A stretch of 64,000 nt of DNA, from the NCBI GenBank assembly GCA_029948415.1, contig JAJIZT010000004.1, forward strand, positions 1 to 64,000, read 5' to 3'. Source of the stretch: Cenarchaeum symbiont of Oopsacas minuta (GTDB lineage: Archaea > Thermoproteota > Nitrososphaeria > Nitrososphaerales > Nitrosopumilaceae). Of this stretch, positions 37,078 to 45,394 are shown in pieces (within the stretch, counting starts at the first letter, position 1; every line of letters starts with the position of its first letter). Position numbers and translations under genes: made by a program. Below the pieces are notes generated by a model, which searched no databases, was not told the origin of the DNA, and saw nothing but the letters and a program-made list of their open reading frames with translations.

Positions 37078-38181
37078 ATGGGAATTCCAGAAAAGATAAA
37101 AGCGATCCAAGATGAGATGTCAAAGACACAGATAAACAAAGCCACCGAACACCATATTGGACTGTTAAAGGCAAAGATTGCCAAGCTTCGTAGAGAGCAA
37201 GAAGAAGAACATACCAAAAAGAAAGGTGCAAAGACGGATGGTTTTGATGTAAGAAGAGCTGGAGATGCAACAGTAGTCTTAATTGGTCTACCTAGTGTAG
37301 GCAAATCCACATTACTCAACCGCATGACTGATGCAAGATCAACTGTTGGCGCGTTCCAATTTACAACACTAACTGTTGTACCAGGTATGATGGAATACAA
37401 AGGAGCACAGATACAGATACTCGATCTACCTGGAATAATAAAAGGCGCTTCTAGTGGAAGAGGACTTGGGAAGAGAATTCTGTCTGTGGCACGAAGTGCA
37501 GATTTGGTTCTCCTTGTGTTGGATGTATTTCAACCATATCATGAAGAAGTTCTCACAGTAGAACTTGCAAACATCGGAATAAGGTTGAATCAAAATCCAC
37601 CAAATATTGTAATTGAAAAAACCCATACAGGAGGTATTGCAGTCGCACAACAAAAAAAACTTACAAAGACTAGTGAAAAATTCCTAAAAGATATTCTAAA
37701 TCTTTATGGAATGACTAGTGCACGCGTCGTAATACGCGAAGATGTAACTTCTGAACAGATAATAGATCACATATCTGGAAATAAAACTTATGCAAAAGCT
37801 ATTACCATATTAAACAAGATCGATCTTGTTGATGATGCGTTTCTCAAAAATCTAAAGTCGCAGATCTCCAAAGGTTATGTAAGTGTCTCTGCAAGCTCTG
37901 ATGACAATATCGACATACTTCGCGATCGCATATATGAAGAATTACAGTTTATTCGCATATACATGCGTCCAAAGGGAGGTCAAACAGACTATAAAGAGCC
38001 ACTAATAATGAGAAAGTATGCCACAATAGGAAATGTCTGCGACAAGTTACACCGCAGGATGAGAAAGGCGTTTAGATATGGCATGGTGTGGGGCGATAGT
38101 GCAAAATTTGGTGGACAACGTGTAGGAATAAGTCATATGCTACAAGATGGAGATGTTTTGACCATAGTAAAGACAAAATAA
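37078..38181 (+). CDS. drg: Developmentally regulated GTP-binding protein (Drg/Rbg family)
   Basis: 367 residues: an N-terminal helical region, OBG-like GTPase with G1 GLPSVGKST, G3 DLPGIIKGA and G4 NKID, and a C-terminal TGS domain ending VLTIVKTK. The archaeal/eukaryotic Drg family associates with translating ribosomes. A 91-bp divergent promoter region separates it from the HAD phosphatase. Confidence 0.93.
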   Translation: MGIPEKIKAIQDEMSKTQINKATEHHIGLLKAKIAKLRREQEEEHTKKKGAKTDGFDVRRAGDATVVLIGLPSVGKSTLLNRMTDARSTVGAFQFTTLTVVPGMMEYKGAQIQILDLPGIIKGASSGRGLGKRILSVARSADLVLLVLDVFQPYHEEVLTVELANIGIRLNQNPPNIVIEKTHTGGIAVAQQKKLTKTSEKFLKDILNLYGMTSARVVIREDVTSEQIIDHISGNKTYAKAITILNKIDLVDDAFLKNLKSQISKGYVSVSASSDDNIDILRDRIYEELQFIRIYMRPKGGQTDYKEPLIMRKYATIGNVCDKLHRRMRKAFRYGMVWGDSAKFGGQRVGISHMLQDGDVLTIVKTK

Positions 38182-38294
38182 AACATTTGGTAACCATCTA
38201 CTCATTAAAATGATATTATTTTGACGTATGTCAAGTAAAATGTTTCAAAATTTTAAACAGTTGGAACATTTGTTACTATTTTTGCGATCTACTT

Positions 38295-38344
38295 GATCAT
38301 AAATTATGATCGTGTGTATAATTTGCGTTATAATTTACGATCAT
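38295..38344. promoter_or_regulatory. Nested palindromes upstream of the H1-like gene
   Basis: GATCATAAATTATGATC (38295-38311) is a perfect palindrome around a central A. Its right half ATGATCGT (38306-38313) pairs again with ACGATCAT (38337-38344), and ATAATTT recurs between. The block is about 60 bp before the start codon and upstream of the likely TATA (ATACAAAAATATG). It looks like a regulator-binding region; no factor is known. Confidence 0.5.
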
Positions 38345-38402
38345 TTTGTGTAATTTTTTTTATGTTACCTATACAAAAATATGCATTAGAGTTTGTCATT
38401 TA

Positions 38403-38741
38403 ATGGCTACCAAAAGAAAAGCAGTAAAACGTCGTACAACCACAAAGAAAGCTACTGGTACAAAACGTAAGACACGTCGTACAGCAGCAAAGAAAGCTAC
38501 TGGTACAAAACGTAAGACACGTCGTACAGCAGCAAAGAAAGCTACTGGTACAAAACGTAAGACACGTCGTACAGCAGCAAAGAAAGCTACTGGTACAAAA
38601 CGTAAGACACGTCGTACAGCAGCAAAGAAAGCTACTGGTACAAAACGTAAGACACGTCGTACAGCAGCAAAGAAAGCTACTGGTACAAAACGTAAAAGTA
38701 CTACACGTCGTAAATCTACTGCAAAGAAAAGCAAGCGCTAA
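38403..38741 (+). CDS. Histone-H1-like Lys/Arg-rich repeat protein
   Basis: 112 residues from ATG 38403, about 25 nt after a TATA-like element; an upstream in-frame start at 38346 would add a hydrophobic leader and is rejected. After MATKRKAVKRR come five full 15-residue units of the form [AT]-[AT]-KKATGTKRKTRRT, a partial sixth, and a Ser/Lys/Arg tail. Nearly half of residues are Lys or Arg and there is almost no hydrophobic core, as in H1 C-terminal domains and bacterial Hc-type proteins. It most likely compacts DNA or binds RNA. It is flanked by palindromes upstream and a strong terminator downstream, so it is its own transcription unit. Confidence 0.8.
   Translation: MATKRKAVKRRTTTKKATGTKRKTRRTAAKKATGTKRKTRRTAAKKATGTKRKTRRTAAKKATGTKRKTRRTAAKKATGTKRKTRRTAAKKATGTKRKSTTRRKSTAKKSKR
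38439..38696 (+). repeat. 45-bp tandem coding repeat
   Basis: Units start at 38439, 38484, 38529, 38574, 38619 and (partial) 38664. Units 2-5 are identical at nucleotide level (core GCTACTGGTACAAAACGTAA); unit 1 differs only in its first codons and unit 6 diverges after 11 codons. Lack of silent changes implies recent expansion or active homogenisation. Confidence 0.95.
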
Positions 38742-38755
38742 TCACTTCAAATAAC

Positions 38756-38794
38756 TCAATCACTAACTATGGTTAGTGATTGAAGACCTTTTTT
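38756..38794 (+). terminator. Hairpin plus T-run after the H1-like gene
   Basis: TCAATCACTAAC (38756-38767), loop TATG, GTTAGTGATTGA (38772-38783): a perfect 12-bp stem followed by AGACCTTTTTT. It lies 15 bp after the stop codon. Archaeal termination mainly needs the T-run; the stem is unusually strong. Confidence 0.75.
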
Positions 38795-38868
38795 CAATAA
38801 TATTTTAAATTTTCTTAAAATGTTCTGTGCATTTTATACAAAAATATATCATACTCGAATTAAATTAA

Positions 38869-39144
38869 TCAATGGAACATTTGGCTAGGTGGAGATTTTG
38901 TAGTCTTTGTTTGAGTTTTGTCTACGGTAAATTTTTTATCAGGTGGAATGACAGATGTCATGATTGATGTGTTTATCGCATAATGTGGCGTCCCATCAGG
39001 ATTTGTACTTTTTGTTGCTTTGCCCACACGTCCAAGATCAACTTTGACTTTGACGATCGCCCCATCCTCTAATTTGAATACAACGACCTCATCACCAATA
39101 CGCTTGTAATCTAGCATTTTAAACTCCACTTTGTCAGTAGACAT
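38869..39144 (-). CDS. Small conserved-looking protein, unknown function
   Basis: 91 residues from ATG 39144; a TTG at 39153 is possible, but an ACTAAAATA box about 27 nt from the ATG favours the shorter form. The protein has beta strands (VVVFKLEDGAIVKVKVDLG) and a disordered Thr/Lys/Pro tail. It could be a small OB- or barrel-like fold. It lies just downstream of the collagen-like gene on the same strand, 44 bp apart, but has its own likely promoter. Confidence 0.65.
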   Translation of the reverse strand: MSTDKVEFKMLDYKRIGDEVVVFKLEDGAIVKVKVDLGRVGKATKSTNPDGTPHYAINTSIMTSVIPPDKKFTVDKTQTKTTKSPPSQMFH

Positions 39145-39187
39145 TATTGGCAATTGTATTTGACGTTATTTTAGTATGTGGTTATTT

Positions 39188-40636
39188 CTAATACAGGTGA
39201 CTCATAAGTCGTATCTGCTCCTCTGTGGTTATCACAGACTTGCTAGTGAGTACTTCAAGTAGTTCTTTGATTAGTGCCTTTTGCTCCTCTGACATTACAT
39301 TGCTAGATCCTTTATCTCCTGGTGGTCCTGGAGGACCACGTGGTCCTGCTTGTCCAATAGATCCTGGCTTTCCAATAGGACCGCGTTCTCCTGTGGCGCC
39401 TGCAGGTCCTGGAGGACCTCGTTCGCCTTGAGGACCTTGTATTCCTTGAGGGCCATGTGGACCAGATTCCCCTGCAGAACCGCGCTCTCCAAGTGGTCCC
39501 TGTGGTCCAGGTGGACCTTTATCTCCTTGCAGCCCTGGAACTCCAGTCAAACCTTTATCGCCAGTCTCTCCTTGTTTGCCTTGTTGACCTCTACCACCTG
39601 CAACTCCTTGTGGACCTTGTGGACCTTGCTCGCCTTGAGGACCTGGTGGACCTATAGGTCCTTTATCTCCAATCATTCCTTGAGGACCTTTCTCGCCAGA
39701 CTTTCCTGGTGGACCTTGAATGCCTTTATCACCTGATGGACCTGATGGACCTGTCTCGCCTTTTGATCCAACAGTTCCACGTAGACCTGTTAATCCTTTA
39801 TCGCCAGGAGAACCAATAGGACCCTTGTCTCCGATGTTACCTTCGGAACCTCGCGGACCTGATGGACCTTTGTCACCTATTGGACCAATCGGACCTTTGT
39901 CACCTTTTGGTCCCTGAGGTCCAGGTGAACCTTTGTCACCTCGATCACCTTTGTCACCAGTCAATCCTTTTGATCCAACAGAACCTTTGTCACCTGGAGA
40001 TCCTCTAACACCTGCAGCTCCTCTAGGACCTGTAGGACCGGATATACCTTTGTCACCGGTTGGACCTGTTTGACCTGTAAGTCCTTTATCACCTATTGGA
40101 CCCTTGTCACCGGTTGGACCGTGCGAACCACGATTACCTGGAGGTCCAGACGGACCTTGAACGCCTTTGTCTCCTGGAACGCCTCGTATACCTTGTTCTC
40201 CAATCTGTCTTGGAGTATCTAATGATGTAGGTTCAGTTTCAAACTTGGGTTTTTTTGTAACAAAAGTCTTTAAACGTTTTGTACTAGCTGGAACGTTCAC
40301 TTTGAATACTGTATGAATACTAGAGAGTTGATCCTCTACCAATATGTACACTTTATCGTTTGTAAATACCGACTCTGGTAATGGATCATCATCATCGCCC
40401 AACGTCTCTGAAAACTTGCCGTCTGTAACGTATAGATGAAATGGTTTTCTCCACAAAGGTGTATAGGTACCATCAGATATGGTTTTTTCTGTGGGTTTTT
40501 TATCTAAAATCGATATAAATGTCTCATATATTCCAGTCTGTTGAAATGGCGATTTTCCAGAAATTTTGAAGTTTGTATCAGACACACATGGGGTTGAAAC
40601 AGCACATATTTTTACATTTTTTGCCACTTTACGCAT
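39188..40636 (-). CDS. Collagen-like Gly-X-Y protein
   Basis: 482 residues from ATG 40636, about 29 nt from the shared box GTTATAAC; TTG 40648 is the longer option. Residues 1 to ~145 are a non-repetitive head. Then I count about 99 consecutive Gly-X-Y triplets without interruption ([13 protein letters not shown] to GPPGDKGSS), among them 16 GDK triplets. A ~35-residue charged tail follows ([16 protein letters not shown]), a likely trimerising helix. There is no signal peptide or membrane helix, so it may be cytoplasmic or leave by an unusual route. Pro at X and Lys/Arg at Y suggest a stable triple helix without hydroxyproline. It is divergent from a TPR gene 54 nt away. Confidence 0.9.
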   Translation of the reverse strand: MRKVAKNVKICAVSTPCVSDTNFKISGKSPFQQTGIYETFISILDKKPTEKTISDGTYTPLWRKPFHLYVTDGKFSETLGDDDDPLPESVFTNDKVYILVEDQLSSIHTVFKVNVPASTKRLKTFVTKKPKFETEPTSLDTPRQIGEQGIRGVPGDKGVQGPSGPPGNRGSHGPTGDKGPIGDKGLTGQTGPTGDKGISGPTGPRGAAGVRGSPGDKGSVGSKGLTGDKGDRGDKGSPGPQGPKGDKGPIGPIGDKGPSGPRGSEGNIGDKGPIGSPGDKGLTGLRGTVGSKGETGPSGPSGDKGIQGPPGKSGEKGPQGMIGDKGPIGPPGPQGEQGPQGPQGVAGGRGQQGKQGETGDKGLTGVPGLQGDKGPPGPQGPLGERGSAGESGPHGPQGIQGPQGERGPPGPAGATGERGPIGKPGSIGQAGPRGPPGPPGDKGSSNVMSEEQKALIKELLEVLTSKSVITTEEQIRLMSHLY

Positions 40637-40661
40637 AAAAGAGTACAAATTGACGTCAAAA

Positions 40662-40669
40662 GTTATAAC
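40662..40669. promoter_or_regulatory. Palindromic TATA box shared by two divergent genes
   Basis: GTTATAAC is self-complementary. Its centre is about 29 nt from the collagen-like ATG (40636, minus) and about 25 nt from the TPR GTG (40691, plus), both right for leaderless archaeal promoters. No other TATA-like box lies in the 54-nt gap. Confidence 0.65.
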
Positions 40670-40690
40670 CGCAAATATGCAAGTCTGTTT

Positions 40691-41809
40691 GTGAAGAAAT
40701 CATTCAAGAGAAAAATTCTCAAAGAATCAGATCTGCCAGTAAAGAGCAAACCAGGCAAAGTGGCGCTTACAGATAGCGATTATCAGCTCAAAAAGTTTTT
40801 CAAAAAAGGTGTGAATTTCATGGCAGATGAAAAACTCGAAGAGGCATGTGAAGCCTTTGAGCAGGCGCTCAGAATAGATCCAAACAATGTTGATGCAATG
40901 TTAAAGCTTGGATATTCAAGGTTTCATCTTGATGATTACGCAGAAGCTCTAAGCATATACGATCGCATATTGGATTTAGATGTGACAAATTCTGAGGCAT
41001 GGAATCTAAAATCACTGGTACATTACGAACAAAAAAATTATGCAAAAGCATTAGACTGTACAGAAAAATCCATAGATTCGGATCCCACTTTTGGTATGGC
41101 ATGGTACAACAAAGCATGTTATCTATCGATTTTAAATCAGATTCCTCAATCCATTGATGCACTAAAAAGATCTATCGAGATCGATGTAAAAAATGCAAGA
41201 AAGTCTGTAAAAGATAAAGACTTTACAAACGTACGTGCCGAAGATGGGTTTAAGAGAATCATAGAGGTTGTTGTAATTGAATCCGTGCGCCAAGGATATC
41301 ATACAATAGGATCCATAGTATGGACGACATTTCTCTCAAAAATAGATGTTCAAGATGCTTTACGCAAGCTGATAGAAAAAGGTCTAATTATTCAAAACGA
41401 AAAACGCGAAGGTCTTCATCGCATACCCATATATGATTTGGCCGACAATGTTGCTAAAAATATGAATGTGCGCAAAAAAAACATCTTTGGAATCAGCGTC
41501 ATAAAGACGTCAGATAGTGTAAACGAGTTAAAAGAGATAAGTCATTCTGTGCAAGAGGCACGCGCTGCAATAAAAAATGGTGATGCAGATTCCGTGTTGG
41601 AATGTTTCGAACCGTTTGTAGATAACAAGCGACATGGTACATATATGATAGAAAGATTCTTTGAAGATCATCGAGAGATAAGACTCTGGAAGATCAGAAT
41701 AAAAGATCATGGTTCAGACTATATACATGAAAACAAGAAAAAAATGCTTACCATATTGGAAAATATCGATGCAGCCATTACAAAACAGCTCCGCATAGGA
41801 ATATCCTAG
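40691..41809 (+). CDS. TPR-repeat protein with a C-terminal winged-helix-like region
   Basis: 372 residues from GTG 40691. A basic N-terminus (KKSFKRKILK) is followed by about four TPRs (roughly 45-180, e.g. ACEAFEQALRIDPNNVDAM). A middle part (IGSIVWTTFLSKIDVQDALRKLIEKGLI) reads like a winged helix, and a charged C-terminus follows. A protein-interaction adaptor, possibly nucleic-acid binding. Divergent from the collagen-like gene with a shared promoter box, so the two could be co-regulated. It ends at the base before the convergent rhodanese gene. Confidence 0.8.
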   Translation: MKKSFKRKILKESDLPVKSKPGKVALTDSDYQLKKFFKKGVNFMADEKLEEACEAFEQALRIDPNNVDAMLKLGYSRFHLDDYAEALSIYDRILDLDVTNSEAWNLKSLVHYEQKNYAKALDCTEKSIDSDPTFGMAWYNKACYLSILNQIPQSIDALKRSIEIDVKNARKSVKDKDFTNVRAEDGFKRIIEVVVIESVRQGYHTIGSIVWTTFLSKIDVQDALRKLIEKGLIIQNEKREGLHRIPIYDLADNVAKNMNVRKKNIFGISVIKTSDSVNELKEISHSVQEARAAIKNGDADSVLECFEPFVDNKRHGTYMIERFFEDHREIRLWKIRIKDHGSDYIHENKKKMLTILENIDAAITKQLRIGIS

Positions 41810-42610
41810 TTATTCAGCAGAGAGATCCCAATAATTTGCATCGGATTGTTTTTCTGTAGGTTTTTTGAGTGACTTCCACTCTTTGAAAGAACGTACATAG
41901 AGTCGTACATTATCTATTCCAACGGATTTTAGTGCATAGTATGCAAGGCCTGAAAGAGTTCCTACGCTGCCACAGTACGTTATGACTTTACTCTCTTTGG
42001 TAATTCCACGGTTTTCAAACAGTCTTTTCATCTCTACATTTGGGCGTATTATTCCATTTTTTGATGCAAGAGTCCTGTATGGGATGTTTACAGCTTTTGG
42101 TATGTGTTGCTCTAAAAAGTTGAGTCTCTCACGGTTGTCAAGCAATATCGTATCTTTATCTCCTCTAGATTCCAAATGATCAACAGTAGATACAATTTCA
42201 GGGTTTATCTTTACGGTATGCTCTTTTGCACTAGATTGAGATTGGGTATTATCTGTATCAAGACCAGCCCTCATCCATCCATCATATGTAACTCCAAGTA
42301 ATGAAACATCTTTGTGTCCAAGGTATTCAAGTGACCATGCAACTCTTGAAGATAGTGCACCAAATGTGTTATCATATACAACAACACGTGTAGAGTCGCC
42401 TATTCCAATAGCACCTACAAGTTTTGCAATACGTTCTGGGTTATCATCTGAGAGCAGTTCTGAGAGTGGTAGATTTATCGCAGATGGTATGTGGGATATT
42501 TTATACTCTTCTGGTCGGCGCACATCTATGACGCTTACACTCTTGTCCCGAATTTCAGATCTTACATAATCTGGATCAGAGGTCACATTTCTGCCGCTCA
42601 AGCGGCACAT
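41810..42610 (-). CDS. Tandem-rhodanese thiosulfate sulfurtransferase
   Basis: 266 residues. Two rhodanese domains; the first keeps the fold (VIDVRRPEEYKISHIPSA) without the catalytic Cys, the second has YCGSVGTLSG with the active cysteine. Its ATG overlaps the end of the sulfite/nitrite reductase gene by 13 bp, so the two are translated together. Context points to sulfur assimilation or handling of sulfide and thiosulfate. The paralogue at 11960-12715 has the same architecture. Confidence 0.9.
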   Translation of the reverse strand: MCRLSGRNVTSDPDYVRSEIRDKSVSVIDVRRPEEYKISHIPSAINLPLSELLSDDNPERIAKLVGAIGIGDSTRVVVYDNTFGALSSRVAWSLEYLGHKDVSLLGVTYDGWMRAGLDTDNTQSQSSAKEHTVKINPEIVSTVDHLESRGDKDTILLDNRERLNFLEQHIPKAVNIPYRTLASKNGIIRPNVEMKRLFENRGITKESKVITYCGSVGTLSGLAYYALKSVGIDNVRLYVRSFKEWKSLKKPTEKQSDANYWDLSAE

Positions 42611-44406
42611 TCACCCTTGCCAGTTTTGGCATGATAGCTATCATCTGTACCATAATCAGTGTAAAACTCAGAATCATCGCTCTTTGCTGGAGGTATTGTC
42701 AATGGTTCTAGTAGTTTTTTAATATCAGATATTGATCTTGTTGAATTTTCGTTACCCTCTATGATTCGCTGTAACCATGATTTTAGCGTGTCAGATTCTC
42801 CTTGCGAGTTTTCTTTGAATATAGATATTATTTTTATGATAGCATCAATTACTCTACGTGCAGGTATTCTCATACAATGCTCACCCAAAGTTGCTCTACC
42901 ATCAAATCTTCCACCCAGTGACATTTGGTATATTGGATACATATCCTTGCCCACTCTACTGCCACCTCCAAAGAAACCAATTGTAGCAATTCCGTGCTGA
43001 CCGCAAGAGTTTGGGCAACCACTTATCTTTATAGTAGAATCTACTAGTTGTGGATCCTCATCCATCTTTAATTCCAACAGTTTTCTTTGGATCTCTTTTG
43101 CAAGACGATGTGAGTTTGTGAGTGCAAGGTTGCAAGAGGTTGTTCCAGAGCATCCAACTGTTGCCGCCATTGTCAATCCACCTGGTTTGGCAAGTCCAGA
43201 ATCCACCAATGTAGAATAAAGTGTACGTAGGTCGTCTGCATGTACATACCGTAGGACTATGTTTTGTGAAAAGCCCATACGCGCAACACCTTCATGCGAG
43301 TAATCCTGTACCATCATAGCAGTGGCGCGCAACTGATTTGCCGTAATATCTCCAGCTTCCAACGAGATAAAGACAGAGTGGTATCCAGACTGGATCTGCT
43401 CCATTGTATTGGTTTGCAACCATCTATCATATCCTTGTGGAATATTTCCAGGTACATCATCTGAGACTGTCAAAGGTCTACGTATCTCTTCGTCATTCAT
43501 GTCCAAATCTAATTTTATTGTTGCAGATTGGGTGGCACGCACTATGGCTCTCTCTTTTAACACAAGATTACGGAATTTTTCCCATCCCATCTCGTGTACT
43601 AGATATCTCAAACGATTGCGTGCAAGATTTTTTCTATTACCCAATCTATCAAATATCTGTACGGTGGCTATGGCAGTATAAAGAAAATCCTCTTCTAGTG
43701 TAAAGTCTTCTAGTTGATGTCCTATGAATGATCTGTTTCCAAGACCACCTCCCAAAAATATTCTAAAGCCGCGACGTCTTTCTCCATCTATGACCTTTAT
43801 GCACGGTAGTGCGCCCACATCTACAATACGCACCATGCCATGTTTTTCACAACAAGTAAAATTAAACTTGAATTTTCTTGGAAGAGTTTGCGCCATTGGA
43901 TTACGAAGGAAAAATTTTGCAGTTGCAAGAGCATATGGTGTGGCATCAAATTCCTCATCAGGACATACACCAGATAGTGGACTACACATAACGTTACGTA
44001 CTGAATTTCCACATGCTTCACGCGAGGTAAGTCCCACGGTGCCAAGTTCACGCAATATTTCAGACACATCCTCTAGCACGACCCAATGTAGCTGTACGTT
44101 TTCACGTGTGGAAAAGTGTGCACTGCCTATTGAAAAAGACTCTGATAGATTTGCCAAATTTTCCAACTGGTTTGGATAAATTCTACCTCCAGGAATCTTT
44201 ACTCTAACCATAGCATAATCTCCGGTCATGCGAGTACCGTATGCTCCATGCTGTAGTCGGTAGCGCCTAAAGCTATCCTCATCATATTTTTTTTGTCGGA
44301 ATAGTTTGACCGTTTTTGCAAAGTCTACTGCCTCTTCTGTTCTAGCCCAATCTATCTTTGGAGTTCTCCCTTCAATGGGCATTTGCTCTAAATTCGGATA
44401 TGTCAT
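42598..44406 (-). CDS. Ferredoxin-dependent sulfite/nitrite reductase (siroheme, 4Fe-4S)
   Basis: 602 residues with two ferredoxin-like half-domains and the siroheme/4Fe-4S cysteines CSGTTSC (C-x5-C) and GCPNSCG (C-x3-C). NirA and assimilatory sulfite reductase share this fold. The coupled rhodanese and nearby cysteine synthase and TusA favour sulfite reduction to sulfide; an ammonia oxidiser would have less need for nitrite reduction, but that role is not excluded. The C-terminal ~80 residues are hydrophilic and end GKGECAA. Confidence 0.9.
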   Translation of the reverse strand: MTYPNLEQMPIEGRTPKIDWARTEEAVDFAKTVKLFRQKKYDEDSFRRYRLQHGAYGTRMTGDYAMVRVKIPGGRIYPNQLENLANLSESFSIGSAHFSTRENVQLHWVVLEDVSEILRELGTVGLTSREACGNSVRNVMCSPLSGVCPDEEFDATPYALATAKFFLRNPMAQTLPRKFKFNFTCCEKHGMVRIVDVGALPCIKVIDGERRRGFRIFLGGGLGNRSFIGHQLEDFTLEEDFLYTAIATVQIFDRLGNRKNLARNRLRYLVHEMGWEKFRNLVLKERAIVRATQSATIKLDLDMNDEEIRRPLTVSDDVPGNIPQGYDRWLQTNTMEQIQSGYHSVFISLEAGDITANQLRATAMMVQDYSHEGVARMGFSQNIVLRYVHADDLRTLYSTLVDSGLAKPGGLTMAATVGCSGTTSCNLALTNSHRLAKEIQRKLLELKMDEDPQLVDSTIKISGCPNSCGQHGIATIGFFGGGSRVGKDMYPIYQMSLGGRFDGRATLGEHCMRIPARRVIDAIIKIISIFKENSQGESDTLKSWLQRIIEGNENSTRSISDIKKLLEPLTIPPAKSDDSEFYTDYGTDDSYHAKTGKGECAA

Positions 44407-44567
44407 CGGTATAAAGTTACTCAGATTCTATATAAATTAGAGCAGATGGTGCATAATTATGCCTATTCGTAGATATTAAAGATCATGCTCTTTTTTGCAT
44501 TATATCTTGCTCAAAATAGAATATATGCATACTAAAGGTATTAATTATTTGAATAAAGTCCAACTGT

Positions 44568-45383
44568 ATGCAGATTGCAACGATAGCTGAAAATGAAAAG
44601 ATCTTCAAGGATGTACGCGAGGTCGATATTACGCGTGCCATAGCTGCTGAATTCAACGAAGTGCTCATGGACAGGGCAGAGTCTGATGTGATTGTTATTG
44701 GTGCTGGTCCAGCTGGACTTACAGCATCGTGTGAGCTCTCAAAAAAAGGTCTAAAAGTTTTGGTCATAGAACAAAACAACTATCTTGGTGGCGGATACTG
44801 GCTTGGCGGATACATGATGAATCCTGTCACAGTAAGGGATCCAGCACAAAAGATATGGGAGGAGATGGGAGTTCCGTTCAAAAAAGTTGGAGATGGTTTG
44901 TATCTTACTCCCGGTCCACATGCAGTCTCAAAGCTGATAGCTAATGCATGTGATGCTGGTGTGAAATTTCTAAACTTGACAAAATTTGACGATCTAGTAC
45001 TAAAGAACAATAGAGTTGCAGGGGTTGTAGTAAACTGGATGCCTGTTTCAGCTCTTCCAAGAAATATCACATGCGTTGATCCAATTGCATTTGAATCAAA
45101 GATGGTAATAGATGCATCAGGACATGACTCTGTAGCAGTGAAACGTCTCGTAGATAGAGGTCTTGTAGAATGGAAAGGCATGAATCCAATGCACGTTGAA
45201 GAAGGAGAAGATCAGGTGGTACACAAGACTGGGGAAATTTATCCAGGTCTTGTCATAGCAGGCATGTCTGTCACCGAGACGCACGGTTTGGCAAGAATGG
45301 GTCCAACATTTGGTGCAATGCTCTTCTCTGGCAAAAAAGCAGCAGAGGTTACAGCCTCAAAGATTAATGTACTCGGCGTCTAG
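44568..45383 (+). CDS. thi4: Thiamine thiazole synthase Thi4, cysteine-type
   Basis: 271 residues, ATG 44568. FAD/NAD-binding start VIGAGPAGLTA, then a glycine-rich GGGYWLGG loop and the active segment ITCVDP. The residue before VDP is Cys, as in yeast Thi4 (sulfur donor), whereas methanococcal enzymes have His there and use free sulfide. Cys-type Thi4 is known from haloarchaea and Thaumarchaeota. It makes the thiazole of thiamine from NAD and glycine. No TPP riboswitch is visible upstream. Confidence 0.9.
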   Translation: MQIATIAENEKIFKDVREVDITRAIAAEFNEVLMDRAESDVIVIGAGPAGLTASCELSKKGLKVLVIEQNNYLGGGYWLGGYMMNPVTVRDPAQKIWEEMGVPFKKVGDGLYLTPGPHAVSKLIANACDAGVKFLNLTKFDDLVLKNNRVAGVVVNWMPVSALPRNITCVDPIAFESKMVIDASGHDSVAVKRLVDRGLVEWKGMNPMHVEEGEDQVVHKTGEIYPGLVIAGMSVTETHGLARMGPTFGAMLFSGKKAAEVTASKINVLGV

Positions 45384-45394
45384 GTTTCCAATAA

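Noticed and set aside
36987-37400. Upstream extension of the HAD phosphatase frame
   Set aside because: It runs antisense through the promoter and 5' part of the Drg gene, shows no HAD character, and ATG 36986 starts directly at the conserved N-terminus.
38396-38734. Minus-strand ORF through the H1-like repeats (Val/Phe/Arg repeat)
   Set aside because: It is the mirror of the repeated coding sequence; the Lys/Arg strand has the promoter and terminator.
39225-39917. Plus-strand ORFs inside the collagen-like gene
   Set aside because: They are shadows of Gly-X-Y codon periodicity; the minus strand gives the unbroken triplet pattern.
38439-40200. Direct repeats that could be mistaken for a CRISPR array
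   Set aside because: The repeats are in-frame coding units (45 bp tandem without spacers; 9-bp Gly-X-Y periodicity). No repeat-spacer structure or cas genes are present.
44407-44567. Possible TPP riboswitch before thi4
   Set aside because: I looked for the conserved TPP core and found only AT-rich promoter sequence; the gene looks leaderless.
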